A stretch of DNA of 64,000 nt, from assembly GCF_900108085.1 (NCBI RefSeq), contig NZ_FNVR01000005.1:124001-188000 (forward strand), read 5' to 3'. The notes under the pieces are model-generated. The model saw only the letters and a list, made by a program, of their open reading frames with translations, was not told where the DNA came from and did no database searches. The DNA comes from Algoriphagus boritolerans DSM 17298 = JCM 18970. GTDB taxonomy: Bacteria > Bacteroidota > Bacteroidia > Cytophagales > Cyclobacteriaceae. Positions 17,452 to 26,823 of the stretch are shown in pieces; position 1 is the first letter of the stretch; each line of letters opens with the position of its first letter. The position numbers and the translations under genes were made by a program.

Positions 17452-18972
17452 CTATTGCTTAATCAAACTGGCCAAAAAAACTGCGAATGGTCGGATATTT
17501 TGCTCCGCGCTGCCGGATTCCAGAGCGCTTAAATACGCTTCCCTTCGGACCATCGGAACTACAGTCCAAGGATATCCACCTGAAGCAAGAAACAAGTTCA
17601 TCAAGAACCTTCCCAAACGTCCATTCCCATCTATATAGGGATGGATATAGACGAACATAAAATGACCTAAAACAGCTCTTACCGCAGGACTTGATTCATT
17701 TGCCAATAGATCAAAATATACGGGCATCAGGTCTTTGACTGCATCAATATTCGGTGGTACATGTTTGGAACGCCTGATGTAAACGGGTTGGTTTCGGTAT
17801 CCCGCCAAATCCGAAGCCTTAATTATGCCCGCCGTTACACTGGGAGCAAATAGCTCTCTGTACCAGTTTTGGTGTACCTCATCCGCAACTGTCCCGGAGT
17901 TTTCTCCCATCAATACTCGCTCTACAGCCTTTTTTACCTCCATAAAGGCCTGCCAATAACCTCTCGCAGCAAGTGCATCTCGCTGCTGCCGATCACTATC
18001 AGCATATTCTGGTTGCCACTGCCCACTTCGCACTCTTTCTATCAAATCCGCAGAAACTCGGTAACCTTCAATAGATAGTGAATTATAAGCATCGTTAACG
18101 AAATTGTCAGAAACCAGCTGGAGATACCCATTGATATTCTCAGGTAACCCAGGTGCTGCAGGAAAATCTTCTAAAATAGGCTCCCGCATGGTTTGCCACA
18201 TTAGCCGGAGTCTGTTCACATAGGGAGAGACCTGCCGTGAAAGTATAGAAATTGGGCTTGGGGCAATAAATGGGTCATTTGTTTTGACTTGGTATCCCGC
18301 TGAGCGCATCCCAGATAGGATATCTTCTGCAATTTTATCCCGCCCAATATTACTGAAAGCTCCTGCAATACGTCCAGCAACGACACTTTGTCCGCCAGCT
18401 AGCAGAATTCGCAATAGCTCAGACGCATCTCTAAAGGTTGCCAAGGCCGTCCGCGCCTCAGTGGGGTTGTTTCGAAAGAAAGGCTCCGAGCTGTAAATCA
18501 ATGCCGGAGCCAAAGAAAACATTCTCAACCCATTACTTTCAACTTGAAGTTCTTCAGAACCAGCTATGCTGGCTCTAGTTTCAAAAATTGAGGTTTCAAA
18601 GGGAAGTGTTGTGATCTGATTTCGTGCCTGCGATGAGCGGACAAGAAGCTGTCGGGGCACGGTCAGATTCCCTGCATGAAAGACAACAGACTGTTCCGGC
18701 GACAAGCTCCATTTATCACCAAATCTTTCATTCAGATAAGCTGCTATAAAATCCCAAAAAGAGGTGAACCAAGATGTGCTTTCTCCTGCGGTCTCATCAG
18801 GTCTGGCAGGAATATACCAGCCTCGAATCACCTCTTTAAGAAAACCTGTTTTCACGAGCCTTTCCCGATGAGTTCTAGTCAAGTCGGATGACTTTATTGC
18901 AATTCTTCCCAATCCTTGTAAATCCCTCAGGACAGCCAACGAATCTGCGAGTTTTTCTGAAGGGCTTGCCAT
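17452..18972 (-). CDS. Fic-domain AMP-transferase with an AbiEi-like N-terminal winged helix
   Basis: 506 residues. The C-terminal half is a Fic domain with the intact active-site loop HPYIDGNGRLGR (about residues 444-455), expected to transfer AMP from ATP to a protein hydroxyl. SLSIEG near residue 297 fits the (S/T)xxxE(G/N) inhibitory motif N-terminal to the Fic core, so the enzyme is probably autoinhibited. Residues about 1-100 look like the winged-helix and adjoining segment of AbiEi-type antitoxins (LVKTGFLKEVIRGWYIPA), a likely DNA-binding part. Four phased repeats overlap its promoter, which suggests autoregulation. No separate antitoxin gene is adjacent. Confidence 0.88.
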   Translation of the reverse strand: MASPSEKLADSLAVLRDLQGLGRIAIKSSDLTRTHRERLVKTGFLKEVIRGWYIPARPDETAGESTSWFTSFWDFIAAYLNERFGDKWSLSPEQSVVFHAGNLTVPRQLLVRSSQARNQITTLPFETSIFETRASIAGSEELQVESNGLRMFSLAPALIYSSEPFFRNNPTEARTALATFRDASELLRILLAGGQSVVAGRIAGAFSNIGRDKIAEDILSGMRSAGYQVKTNDPFIAPSPISILSRQVSPYVNRLRLMWQTMREPILEDFPAAPGLPENINGYLQLVSDNFVNDAYNSLSIEGYRVSADLIERVRSGQWQPEYADSDRQQRDALAARGYWQAFMEVKKAVERVLMGENSGTVADEVHQNWYRELFAPSVTAGIIKASDLAGYRNQPVYIRRSKHVPPNIDAVKDLMPVYFDLLANESSPAVRAVLGHFMFVYIHPYIDGNGRLGRFLMNLFLASGGYPWTVVPMVRREAYLSALESGSAEQNIRPFAVFLASLIKQ

Positions 18973-18989
18973 TGCGCTACCTTTTTTTC

Positions 18990-18997
18990 CAAAGGTA
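18990..18997 (-). promoter_or_regulatory. -7 box of the Fic gene
   Basis: TACCTTTG on the minus strand matches TAnnTTTG exactly, 17 nt before the ATG. Upstream of it the phased 24-bp repeats begin, within the region between -10 and -33. Confidence 0.6.
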
Positions 18998-19000
18998 ACA

Positions 19001-19096
19001 TTTAGCTTTTAATGTTGTATATTTTTTAGCTTTTATTGACTCATTATATTTAGCTTTTATTGATTTACTGTATTTAGCTTTTAATGTATTAATTTT
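19001..19096 (-). promoter_or_regulatory. Four 24-bp direct repeats at the Fic promoter (probable operator array)
   Basis: The motif TTTAGCTTTTAWTG (plus strand) begins at 19001, 19025, 19049 and 19073, an exact 24-bp period. The first 10 bases of each unit are identical and the remaining spacer varies. The nearest unit abuts the -7 box. This is the arrangement of a multi-site operator rather than of random AT-rich DNA. Confidence 0.75.
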
Positions 19097-19140
19097 GATG
19101 TTCAACAACCTGAAACCAATCTCCCACCTACCACCTTATC

Positions 19141-21816
19141 CTACAAATCATACTTCAACGTCAGCATTCCATACCTCGGCTGCACCAAGTAGGAGAAGGT
19201 ACTGATCAGGTTTTCACTGAAACTGTCTCTTCGAATTGACCTAGTGTCCAAGATATTCCATACAGAAAGCCGGAATTCCCAAGGGCTCTTTTCTTCCTGA
19301 TAGCTGAGAAAGGCATTCAAAAATTCAAAATCACTTCGCACACCACTTGCCTGATTGAGGTAAGAATTGTAAGTGTAATCTGCATTCAACTTCAAGCCTT
19401 TGTAGATGTCCAAGTCGATTTCAACCTCTGGACTATGGGTGGAGAAGGTATTGCTCAGCGCACCGGAATTATAATTATTAGCTGTGAAAGCATAGCCCAA
19501 ATCCACTTCCAATACTTTGAAAAACGTAGCGGTAACCTTGAAATCATAGGTCTGCGAAAACTGCTCGTTTCGGATCAGTCTTTCATCCAACACCAAATTG
19601 GTCGTGAAAGCATTCCAGCGCCCCCCGGCGGCAAGTTTGAACCGATTGTACCGCTTATCCACTCTCAAATCACCATTGAGCGTTTCGTTGACTGGCTCTA
19701 CATTCAAAGCGGAGAGCAGACGGTTGATTCCTGCAAAATCCGTCGTCGTAATGATCTCGTCCCGCTTGCGCTGCCAGTTGACATTCCCAAAGAAATTCAG
19801 CCCGGAAAACATATCGAAATGATTGTAATTGAAAGTATGCGTAGTAAAAAGTCCATTTTCCAGCATCCGGTTACCCTGAAAAATCGAGTTGTAATCCTGT
19901 ATAACCAACCCTTGTGCAAGCTTTTGGATATCCATGAAATTAGCCTCTGTCTGAAATCGATAAGTCAAAGATTTGGTCGATTTGATATTCCATTTGGAAT
20001 AAAACCCAGGCAAAGCGATCACTTTATCATGGGTTAATTCATTTCCAAACTGCTGATCCTGCCAAGCATACCGATGCAGGAAAACCGATGGACTGATGAT
20101 CATTTTTTTCCACTTGGTCTTATAGGTCATTCCCAAATAAATATCCTGAAAACCAAAGTCCGCATCATTTTGAAATTCCTCAAAAACCTGATCTGAATCC
20201 ATTTGATCCAATCTCCCAAACATACTTTGAGAAATATTCTGATGACCCAATGACCAATTCAGGTGATTGGTAGCATTCAGGATTTGGTAGTAGTTGAAAG
20301 CTCCCTCAAGTGTCTGCGTATGAATCTCCTGCTGCTGAAGGAACTGATAGCTTTCTTGATTCATAACAGGAAACAGCCCTACAAACGGCTTTTGATTAGA
20401 GCTCAAATCATACAACGGATCCTGAAATTTCTTTTCCCAATTGACCTCCATGGAATAGACCCGCTTCTCACTTGGGGCATGGTACCATTCTGCTTTTTGT
20501 TGGAAACTGTAAGGAGTTCGGGTTTGGAGCGTTGCCAGATTTTGATCGATTTGCCCGAAGTTGGAATTCAACAGATTCCCGTTTTGGATATCGGCCAGCT
20601 TTCCAAAAAAGCTGTATTTAAAATAAGTTTCTTCCTTTGGGGTGAATGTGAGTGCATATTTGAGCAAGCCTGATTTGTTTTCTACCCGGCTGGCGGAAGT
20701 CAGCAATTCCTGATTGTTTTCCCCGGAATTGAGATAGGTGCGAAATGAGGAACTCCCGAGTCGATTATCCGAACTTGAGCCGATCAGGAATCCTGAATGT
20801 CGCCAATTCTTGCTAGGATTGTAGTTAAAATTGAATGCGCCAAGGTGCGTCTCCAGAGAGGCAGCATTATCTCTGCTCGCCATGGGAATGCCCAGATCAT
20901 CTGATGCAAGCGAAACCCGGGAACCTGTCCGCCCTCCAAGTCCTGCCATGCCGCCACTAAAGCGAAAATAATCCTGAAGGGTGAAGGTTTGTTCCCCAAC
21001 GTTATTAGAGCCACCGATCAGGTTGAGATTTAATTTTGGAGCATAATAGAACACATTGGCGTGTCCCAAAAACCGTTCCTGAGGTCCTGCCCCGGCAGTC
21101 AGGTCACCGAAAACCATGTTCTTTTTCCCGTCTTTGAGCTGGATATTCAGCGCCAGAGTTTCGTCATTATCGAGTCCCCGGATTGGAGAGATTTCGTTGA
21201 AGTTTTTTAGTACCTGAACCCGATCCACGGCATTGGCGGGGAGGTTTTTGGTGGCAAGCTTGGTGTCGCCGTCAAAGAAAGTTTTTCCGTCTACCATGAC
21301 TTTGTCCACTTTTTTACCCTGCACTTTTACATCTCCATTATCATCGATCTGAAATCCCGGAAGCTTTTCCAGGACATCTTCCAGTTTGCGCTCATTGCCC
21401 GTAGTAAAAGCATCCGTCTTGTAGGTGAGCGTGTCTCCCTTCATAGTTACTGGCATCTCTGAGACTACTTCCACCAGACCCAACTCGGTATCGCTTTGCT
21501 TCAATACTATCTGCATTTGGACTTCAGAATCCCATTCGGTAATCAGCCTTTCGAATTGCTGATAGCCCACAAAAGAAACGCGTAGCAAGTAAGCTGATCC
21601 CGGCACCAAAGTCACTTTAAATCTTCCCTCATCATTGGTTATGCCAAAGCCGCCGATTTTTTGGGTGCTTTGATTAATGGCCACCACATTGGCGTAGGCA
21701 ATGGGCCTGTTTAGGCTATCCAAGACCTGTCCGATCAGGGGCTTGGTTTGGGAGAAAGAAGAAAAGGAAATCACGAAAAAGCCAAGGAAGACCAGAATCC
21801 GGCAGTAAAAAGGCAT
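19141..21816 (-). CDS. Outer-membrane beta-barrel protein with carboxypeptidase-like N-domain (TonB receptor-like)
   Basis: 891 residues from the ATG giving MPFYCRILVFLGFFVISFSS, a clear signal peptide; a further upstream start is unlikely. A CarboxypepD_reg-like domain follows (LIGQVLDSLNRPIAYANVVA), then a plug-like region (LEDVLEKLPGFQIDDNGDVKVQGKKVDKVMVDGK) and a long beta-barrel. It belongs to the Bacteroidota 'outer membrane beta-barrel family' related to TonB-dependent receptors. Its partner genes downstream in the genome encode GLPGLI proteins and a two-component system, a recurrent neighbourhood. Substrate unknown; protein or metal-related uptake is only a guess. Confidence 0.87.
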   Translation of the reverse strand: MPFYCRILVFLGFFVISFSSFSQTKPLIGQVLDSLNRPIAYANVVAINQSTQKIGGFGITNDEGRFKVTLVPGSAYLLRVSFVGYQQFERLITEWDSEVQMQIVLKQSDTELGLVEVVSEMPVTMKGDTLTYKTDAFTTGNERKLEDVLEKLPGFQIDDNGDVKVQGKKVDKVMVDGKTFFDGDTKLATKNLPANAVDRVQVLKNFNEISPIRGLDNDETLALNIQLKDGKKNMVFGDLTAGAGPQERFLGHANVFYYAPKLNLNLIGGSNNVGEQTFTLQDYFRFSGGMAGLGGRTGSRVSLASDDLGIPMASRDNAASLETHLGAFNFNYNPSKNWRHSGFLIGSSSDNRLGSSSFRTYLNSGENNQELLTSASRVENKSGLLKYALTFTPKEETYFKYSFFGKLADIQNGNLLNSNFGQIDQNLATLQTRTPYSFQQKAEWYHAPSEKRVYSMEVNWEKKFQDPLYDLSSNQKPFVGLFPVMNQESYQFLQQQEIHTQTLEGAFNYYQILNATNHLNWSLGHQNISQSMFGRLDQMDSDQVFEEFQNDADFGFQDIYLGMTYKTKWKKMIISPSVFLHRYAWQDQQFGNELTHDKVIALPGFYSKWNIKSTKSLTYRFQTEANFMDIQKLAQGLVIQDYNSIFQGNRMLENGLFTTHTFNYNHFDMFSGLNFFGNVNWQRKRDEIITTTDFAGINRLLSALNVEPVNETLNGDLRVDKRYNRFKLAAGGRWNAFTTNLVLDERLIRNEQFSQTYDFKVTATFFKVLEVDLGYAFTANNYNSGALSNTFSTHSPEVEIDLDIYKGLKLNADYTYNSYLNQASGVRSDFEFLNAFLSYQEEKSPWEFRLSVWNILDTRSIRRDSFSENLISTFSYLVQPRYGMLTLKYDL

Positions 21817-22053
21817 AGTTGGTTTAGTTTTTTTTGGTTGGAAGGCTGGAAAGTTCAAAAGTTGTAATGTGGTAAAGTTCCGATTTGTGAAGAGAGGCCA
21901 ACTCTTTTCAGCCCTTTTCAAATCGTGAGGTTTGTACTCCGAGATGGCACCGACACTTCGAACTGCCTCGTAATTAGTAAATTGAATTGGCTTCGACTCC
22001 GCTCAGCCTGACACTATCCGCCGTACTTTGTACATCGTACTTGGTACTCAAGA

Positions 22054-22893
22054 TCAATTCCCTATCCGTATCGTAAACTGATTCCCCTCACCCGGCTTGC
22101 CCTGGTATTGATTCATCATCTGCTTCATACTTTCTTCCTGCATCGCACGAAACTCTTCCCTATTGACCACCTTCCCTTTTTTGGGTTGCTCAATTTTCAC
22201 GGGGTTTGTTGAAGGATTCAGTTCGATCTTTTCGCAGATCAGTGTTCTTCCCTGATTTTGAACTTCCAATATCAATCCCGGAAGACCAAAGTAACTTTCC
22301 GGCCCATGAGATACCGGAATTTCTGGCGTGAACCAGGCCGTCACACGGATCGTGTCTTTGACATTTTCCATTTCAGTCATCCCTGTGGAGAAGCGTTGGG
22401 AGTCGATAATGCGGGTATAAATTGCCTTCTGGGCGGTGTAATTGCCTATTTTTTTGGTTTCCCCGGTGAGTTCCCATTCGCTGGGCTCCAGCGTGTCTTT
22501 AATCAGAAACTCTTTGCCCATCACTTCTTCTTCCCGAGCAAAGGACTGATCGGCTAGATTTCTATAGAGAATCTTATCCTGACTTCCGGTATTGATCACC
22601 ATGGTCATCCCGCCTGAGGATGCTGTAGCCGGGCCTCCACCGAGCGATTCCGCTTGCTTCCAATTGGATTCAGTTTGGGTGAACGACAGGATGTAATCCC
22701 GATCCATCTGCTTTTTGAGCTGGGCTTGGATTTCAGCCATCTGCTCCGGTGCCATTTTGGTAGAATCCATAGAGATTTTGATTTGTGAGGACGACTTATA
22801 GTACGCTCTTCCTGTGAGTCCCTGGGCAATGGCCTGAGGAACCGTCACACTCAGGAAAAAAATCGAAACGAGTAATAGGATTTTAGCTTTCAT
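22054..22893 (-). CDS. GLPGLI-family exported protein (copy 1)
   Basis: 279 residues with a signal peptide (ending TVPQAIAQ). The family-defining motif is present in SYFGLPGLILEVQNQGRTL, followed by the conserved CEKIELNP. The family (TIGR01200-type) is restricted to Bacteroidota and of unknown function. It is a close paralogue of the next gene upstream, sharing most of its length and a duplicated promoter segment with a triple GTTAA site. Probably periplasmic or outer-membrane associated. Confidence 0.88.
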   Translation of the reverse strand: MKAKILLLVSIFFLSVTVPQAIAQGLTGRAYYKSSSQIKISMDSTKMAPEQMAEIQAQLKKQMDRDYILSFTQTESNWKQAESLGGGPATASSGGMTMVINTGSQDKILYRNLADQSFAREEEVMGKEFLIKDTLEPSEWELTGETKKIGNYTAQKAIYTRIIDSQRFSTGMTEMENVKDTIRVTAWFTPEIPVSHGPESYFGLPGLILEVQNQGRTLICEKIELNPSTNPVKIEQPKKGKVVNREEFRAMQEESMKQMMNQYQGKPGEGNQFTIRIGN

Positions 22894-22976
22894 AATTTGA
22901 TTGGGTTAGGTGTCTGAAACTATTCAATTGAAAATGGGAATAAGTTTAACTATTTGGCAATATCGGCTGTCGTCGG

Positions 22977-23004
22977 TCGACTGTTGACTGTTGACTGTTG
23001 ACTA
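22977..23004. repeat. GTTGACT simple-repeat cluster
   Basis: A run of GACTGTTGACT units sits between the GLPGLI copy 1 start and its upstream regulatory site. Related GTCAAC/GTTGAC runs occur near 35930, 36025 and 58170. Confidence 0.55.
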
Positions 23005-23038
23005 GCATGCGACAAACCAATAAAAAGGAAATGAGTCC

Positions 23039-23068
23039 AAGCGTTAAGCACTGTTAACGTGTGTTAAC
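23039..23068 (-). promoter_or_regulatory. Triple GTTAA site upstream of GLPGLI copy 1
   Basis: GTTAA occurs at 23043, 23053 and 23063, exactly one helical turn apart. The whole 30-bp block is identical to the one at 24060-24089. OmpR/PhoB-class regulators bind such tandem sites. A TTGGTTTG box lies about 25 bp downstream in the gene's direction. Confidence 0.7.
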
Positions 23069-23169
23069 TTTGAATTTTAAGCTTGCAAAAGTTTAGTCTG
23101 AGGCCTTCAATTTTGCCTTTCTTGATACTAAAATCTAGATTCTTGCTTCTAGCTTCTTGCCTCAAATCA

Positions 23170-23994
23170 CTATCCTCCAATCCGGACTTTACTTCCCTCA
23201 CCAGGCTTGCCCTGATATCGATTTTGCATCTGCTGGATACTTTCTTCCTGGATCAACTGAAACTCTCCCTGACTGACCACTTTTCCCTGTTTGGGCTTTT
23301 CGATTTCCACGGGTTCAGCCACAGGATTGAGTTCGATTTTTTCACAATAGAAGCTTCTGCCGCCATTGTGCACCTCCAAGATCAAACCCGGCAATCCGAA
23401 GTAGTTTTCCGGACCATGAGCCACGGGAATTTCGGTAGTAAACCAGACGGTGACCTGGATTGTATCTTTGACATTTTCCATTTCAGTCATTTCTGCCGAA
23501 AAGTGCATCGCATCCACCAGCTCCATGTAGCTTGCCTTCTGAGCCGTGTATTCACCGATCTTTTTCGTCTCTGCACTCAGTTCCCACTGGCGTGGAACCA
23601 AGCCGTCGTGGATCAAAAACTCCTTGCCCATAAACTCCTGCTCCTGAACATAACTTTGATCCACGAGGTTTTTATAGAGGATTTCGTCCCCTGTTCCGGA
23701 GAGATTGACAGTCATTCCATCGGAGGCTGAAGGACTTGAGCCATTTTCCAGCGTTTCCATTTGCTTCCAGTTAGATTCAGTTTGGGTAAAAGAAAGGACA
23801 AAATCCCGCTGCCAGGGTTTCTTCATCATTTCATGGGCATCAGCAATTTCTTCCGGACTCATATCGGCGCTGTCAATTCTGATCATAATCTGATTAGAGG
23901 CTTTGTAATAAGCCCGGCCGGAAAGCTGCTGGGATTCTGCCTCATCAACAAGAACGAGGAATAAGGAAAGGAGAATCAAAAGTCTGGTTTTCAT
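23170..23994 (-). CDS. GLPGLI-family exported protein (copy 2)
   Basis: 274 residues with a signal peptide (MKTRLLILLSLFLVLVDEAES). It carries YFGLPGLILEVHNGGRSFYCEKIELNP and aligns with copy 1 along its length (for example SFTQTESNWKQ, EFLIHDGLVPRQWEL, MENVKDTIQVTVWF). The two genes arose by tandem duplication together with their promoter. It lies divergent from the histidine kinase gene, with the shared triple GTTAA site between them. Confidence 0.88.
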   Translation of the reverse strand: MKTRLLILLSLFLVLVDEAESQQLSGRAYYKASNQIMIRIDSADMSPEEIADAHEMMKKPWQRDFVLSFTQTESNWKQMETLENGSSPSASDGMTVNLSGTGDEILYKNLVDQSYVQEQEFMGKEFLIHDGLVPRQWELSAETKKIGEYTAQKASYMELVDAMHFSAEMTEMENVKDTIQVTVWFTTEIPVAHGPENYFGLPGLILEVHNGGRSFYCEKIELNPVAEPVEIEKPKQGKVVSQGEFQLIQEESIQQMQNRYQGKPGEGSKVRIGG

Positions 23995-24059
23995 CGCTTA
24001 ATTGGATTTTGGTTTGGGATAAATTGTCGGGTACAAACCAATCCAAAGGAAAACTTCAA

Positions 24060-24089
24060 AAGCGTTAAGCACTGTTAACGTGTGTTAAC
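24060..24089. promoter_or_regulatory. Triple GTTAA site between GLPGLI copy 2 and the histidine kinase
   Basis: GTTAA at 24064, 24074 and 24084. It lies 66 nt from the GLPGLI start on one side and 41 nt from the kinase start on the other, so it could serve both promoters. The flanking ACAAACCAAT...AAAGGAAA is also shared with copy 1. Confidence 0.7.
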
Positions 24090-24129
24090 CCCAGTTTTTC
24101 GCTTTCACATAAGCCCCTAATTTAGCGCT

Positions 24130-25695
24130 GTGAAAAAGCTGCAATTCAAGCGAATAGGATTTCTGATCGGACTCACCCTGCTGTTGAGCATTGGCGTGCA
24201 GGCTTGGCGGATGTATTCTCAGTTTCGGATTATCCAGCGCCAATTGGTCATGGATATTCAGCAAAGTTTAGAAAATGCGGTGGAAAGCTATTTTGCCGAA
24301 TTGGCCAAAACGGATGTTATTGCTTTGACGGATTTTTCCGGAAATCATTCAATTTTTGGAGGGGATAGTTTGTCAGGAAAAAATAGAATCACTGAAATCA
24401 AAGTCAATCGCCTTGACAGTGTAGGTGGTTTTTTGGATCGTGTAGGACAAAGTAAAAGAATCTTTGAAACCTTGGAAAAGGCTGAAAAGGGCGGCTTCGA
24501 TTCATTTTTTTGGAATGAGATTACAAGGGACACGGCTTCAGGGCTAACACTTTTGGATTCCACCCGAAGAAGTGCCGTGGATCGAAAAAATGAACTTCTC
24601 GTTTTTTTTGGAAAAGATCAGGCAGATAGTATCAATCAACTTCAAACGCTAACAAGCAAAATCATAATTTCCATTACCCGCGACAGTCTGGATTTTGACA
24701 AAATCAAAGAATTCCTCCAGGCCGAACTGGATCGAAGGAAAATTGACATCAATTATCAGCTCATCCAGGTCAATCGAAGGATTCCCCGATTGGGAGAGGC
24801 CAATCCTCCACAGGAAAATCCCGGTATCGAAAAGCCGAATATGCCATTTATGACCATTTCCAGATCCACATTTTTACCTCCCGGACAGGCTTTGGAACTG
24901 TACTTTGAAAATATTTCCCTGACCATCCTAAGAAGGGGAATCTTCGAAATCCTCACTTCCCTCCTATTCCTAAGTATCATAGCTTACGCCTTCTACTACC
25001 TCTACCAAACGATCAAAAACCAAAAGGAAATCGCCGAAATCAAGCAGGACCTGATCGCCAACATCACCCACGAATTCAAAACTCCGATCGCTACCACGCT
25101 ATCGGCTATTGAGGGAATCCAGCAATTCAATCCTGAGAATGATCCTTCCAAAACCAGTCGCTATTTGGGGATTTCCAAAAACCAGATGTTCAAATTGAAT
25201 CAGATGGTAGAGAAACTTCTGGAAACTGCCACATTGGATTCCGATCAGTTGGTTTTGAAGAAAGAGACCATCGAACCCGAAATACTTTTGCGGCAGCTCG
25301 TCCAGAAATTCCAGACTTTGGCGCCGGAGAAGAAGATCGACTTGATTATGCCCGCTCATTGCAAGACCATTTTCGCAGATCCCTTTCACTTCGAAAATGC
25401 GCTTTCCAACCTGATTGATAATGCAATAAAGTATGGAGGAAACGAAATCCGAATCTGCCTGGACCAAAAAGGCATGAACAAAGTCCGCATTCATGACAAT
25501 GGCGGAAATATCCCTTCGGAGCAAAAGGCCCGGGTCTTTGAGCAGTTTTATCGAATTCCAAAAGGAGATCTCCATGATGTGAAAGGCTTTGGAATCGGAC
25601 TTTATTATGTGAAAAAGATCCTGGAAAAGCACGAAGGAAAAATCGAGCTGGAAGCAGGGAAAAATTCCACCACCTTTATCACCTACTGGCCATGA
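24130..25695 (+). CDS. Sensor histidine kinase of a two-component system
   Basis: 521 residues beginning at GTG. TM1 covers about residues 8-26, a periplasmic sensor of ~240 residues follows, and TM2 lies near 275-297 (LLFLSIIAYAFYYLY). The HisKA box contains the phospho-accepting His in NITHEFKTPIATT, and the ATPase domain shows LIDNAIKYGG (N box), IHDNGGNIP (G1) and KGFGIGLYYVKKI (G2). The sensor domain is not a recognised family. It overlaps the response-regulator gene by 4 nt (ATGA), so the pair is co-translated. Its likely targets are the neighbouring GLPGLI genes. Confidence 0.93.
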   Translation: MKKLQFKRIGFLIGLTLLLSIGVQAWRMYSQFRIIQRQLVMDIQQSLENAVESYFAELAKTDVIALTDFSGNHSIFGGDSLSGKNRITEIKVNRLDSVGGFLDRVGQSKRIFETLEKAEKGGFDSFFWNEITRDTASGLTLLDSTRRSAVDRKNELLVFFGKDQADSINQLQTLTSKIIISITRDSLDFDKIKEFLQAELDRRKIDINYQLIQVNRRIPRLGEANPPQENPGIEKPNMPFMTISRSTFLPPGQALELYFENISLTILRRGIFEILTSLLFLSIIAYAFYYLYQTIKNQKEIAEIKQDLIANITHEFKTPIATTLSAIEGIQQFNPENDPSKTSRYLGISKNQMFKLNQMVEKLLETATLDSDQLVLKKETIEPEILLRQLVQKFQTLAPEKKIDLIMPAHCKTIFADPFHFENALSNLIDNAIKYGGNEIRICLDQKGMNKVRIHDNGGNIPSEQKARVFEQFYRIPKGDLHDVKGFGIGLYYVKKILEKHEGKIELEAGKNSTTFITYWP

Positions 25696-26372
25696 GCAAA
25701 ATCAACGTGATTCTCGCCGAAGATGAATTGGCTTTGGGCACGATCATTCAGGAAAGTCTGGAAAGCCGGGATTTCAAAGTTCGGCTATGTGGAGACGGAC
25801 AAAAAGCATGGGAAAGTTATCAATCACAAAAGCCGGATGTGCTGGTTTTGGACGTGATGATGCCAAAAAAAGACGGATTTTCGCTCGCTGCCGAGATCCG
25901 AAAAATCGATCCTTACACGCCGATTATTTTCCTGACATCCAAAAGCCAAACCGAAGACGTGGTCAAAGGCTTCGGCTTGGGTGCCAATGATTACGTGCGT
26001 AAGCCTTTCAGCATGGAAGAACTGATCGTCCGCATCAAATCCCATCTGGACAAGATCCGAATCCGGCAGAGCCAAAGCGACTGGATCGTCTTGGGCAAGT
26101 ATGAATTCCACCCCACCCGACAATTGCTAAAACTGGGAGAAAGCGAGCATCCGCTCACTTCCCGAGAATCCCAACTGCTTCAGATTCTTTTGGAAAATGC
26201 GAATGACATCACGGATCGCACGCGAATTCTAACCCAAATCTGGGGTTCGGACGACTTTTTCAATGCCCGAAGTATGGACGTCTTTATTACCAAGCTCCGC
26301 AAAAAACTCCAAGACGACCCGAATATCCAGATTCTGAATGTACGGGGATATGGGTTTAAGTTGGTGTGTTGA
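25692..26372 (+). CDS. OmpR/PhoB-family response regulator
   Basis: 226 residues. The receiver domain has the acidic pair in ILAEDE, the phospho-accepting Asp in VLVLDVMMPKKDG, the Thr in IIFLTSK and the Lys in DYVRKPFSMEE. The DNA-binding winged helix at the C-terminus includes LTSRESQLLQILLENA and NVRGYGFKLVC. Proteins of this class bind tandem half-sites about 10-11 bp apart, which matches the triple GTTAA blocks nearby. Its 3' end is echoed twice downstream as isolated remnants. Confidence 0.94.
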   Translation: MSKINVILAEDELALGTIIQESLESRDFKVRLCGDGQKAWESYQSQKPDVLVLDVMMPKKDGFSLAAEIRKIDPYTPIIFLTSKSQTEDVVKGFGLGANDYVRKPFSMEELIVRIKSHLDKIRIRQSQSDWIVLGKYEFHPTRQLLKLGESEHPLTSRESQLLQILLENANDITDRTRILTQIWGSDDFFNARSMDVFITKLRKKLQDDPNIQILNVRGYGFKLVC

Positions 26373-26823
26373 GTTAAGGCGTCATTGGCAGGGATCATTT
26401 AGGGTTTCAACGCTTTTTCAATCTATCGATCCCGAAGCAATCTTTTCGATTTTACTATAATCTGATTTTTAAAATTTTCGAATTATAAATCCTTGTACAG
26501 GAATTCGAGATAGCAAATCTCGAATAGCAGGGCGAAAACCTTTGCTGAATATTTTTTATTGTACTGTGCGTTACAGTAATTTGCAGTACAATAAATAGTA
26601 ATGAAATCGGGCATGACTAAAAAGTCACACAGAGGGATGATTATAAACCATGCGAGATTCTCCCGAAGAAAAATCGGGACAGGCTATCTGACCATTGAAA
26701 AATAAATTATAAACAGGTGAAATGCCCATGAGAACTGATTCTCACACAGGGGGATGAATATCAGGGGCATTCTCCCGATAAAGATCGGGACAGGCTATCT
26801 GACCAAAAAAAATCAGTTATAAA
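26373..26823. repeat. Repeat-rich intergenic region before the DUF234 ATPase
   Basis: No gene. It holds, in order: a block shared with 28919-29031 (GATCCCGAAGCAATCTTTTC); a bipartite hairpin repeat (26479-26530); a 12-bp inverted repeat TTTATTGTACTG/CAGTACAATAAA (26555-26595); and two copies of a long element containing TCGGGACAGGCTATCTGACC (26630-26820) that recurs inverted near 46.6 kb. The ATPase start codon follows the last copy directly. Confidence 0.75.

Noticed and set aside
19001-19096. CRISPR-like array
   Set aside because: Repeats are about 14 bp with 10-bp AT-rich spacers, no cas genes lie nearby, and the array abuts a promoter. An operator explains it better.
22977-23004. Replication-origin iterons in the GTTGACT run
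   Set aside because: Similar short runs occur in several gaps and no dnaA or replication gene is nearby.
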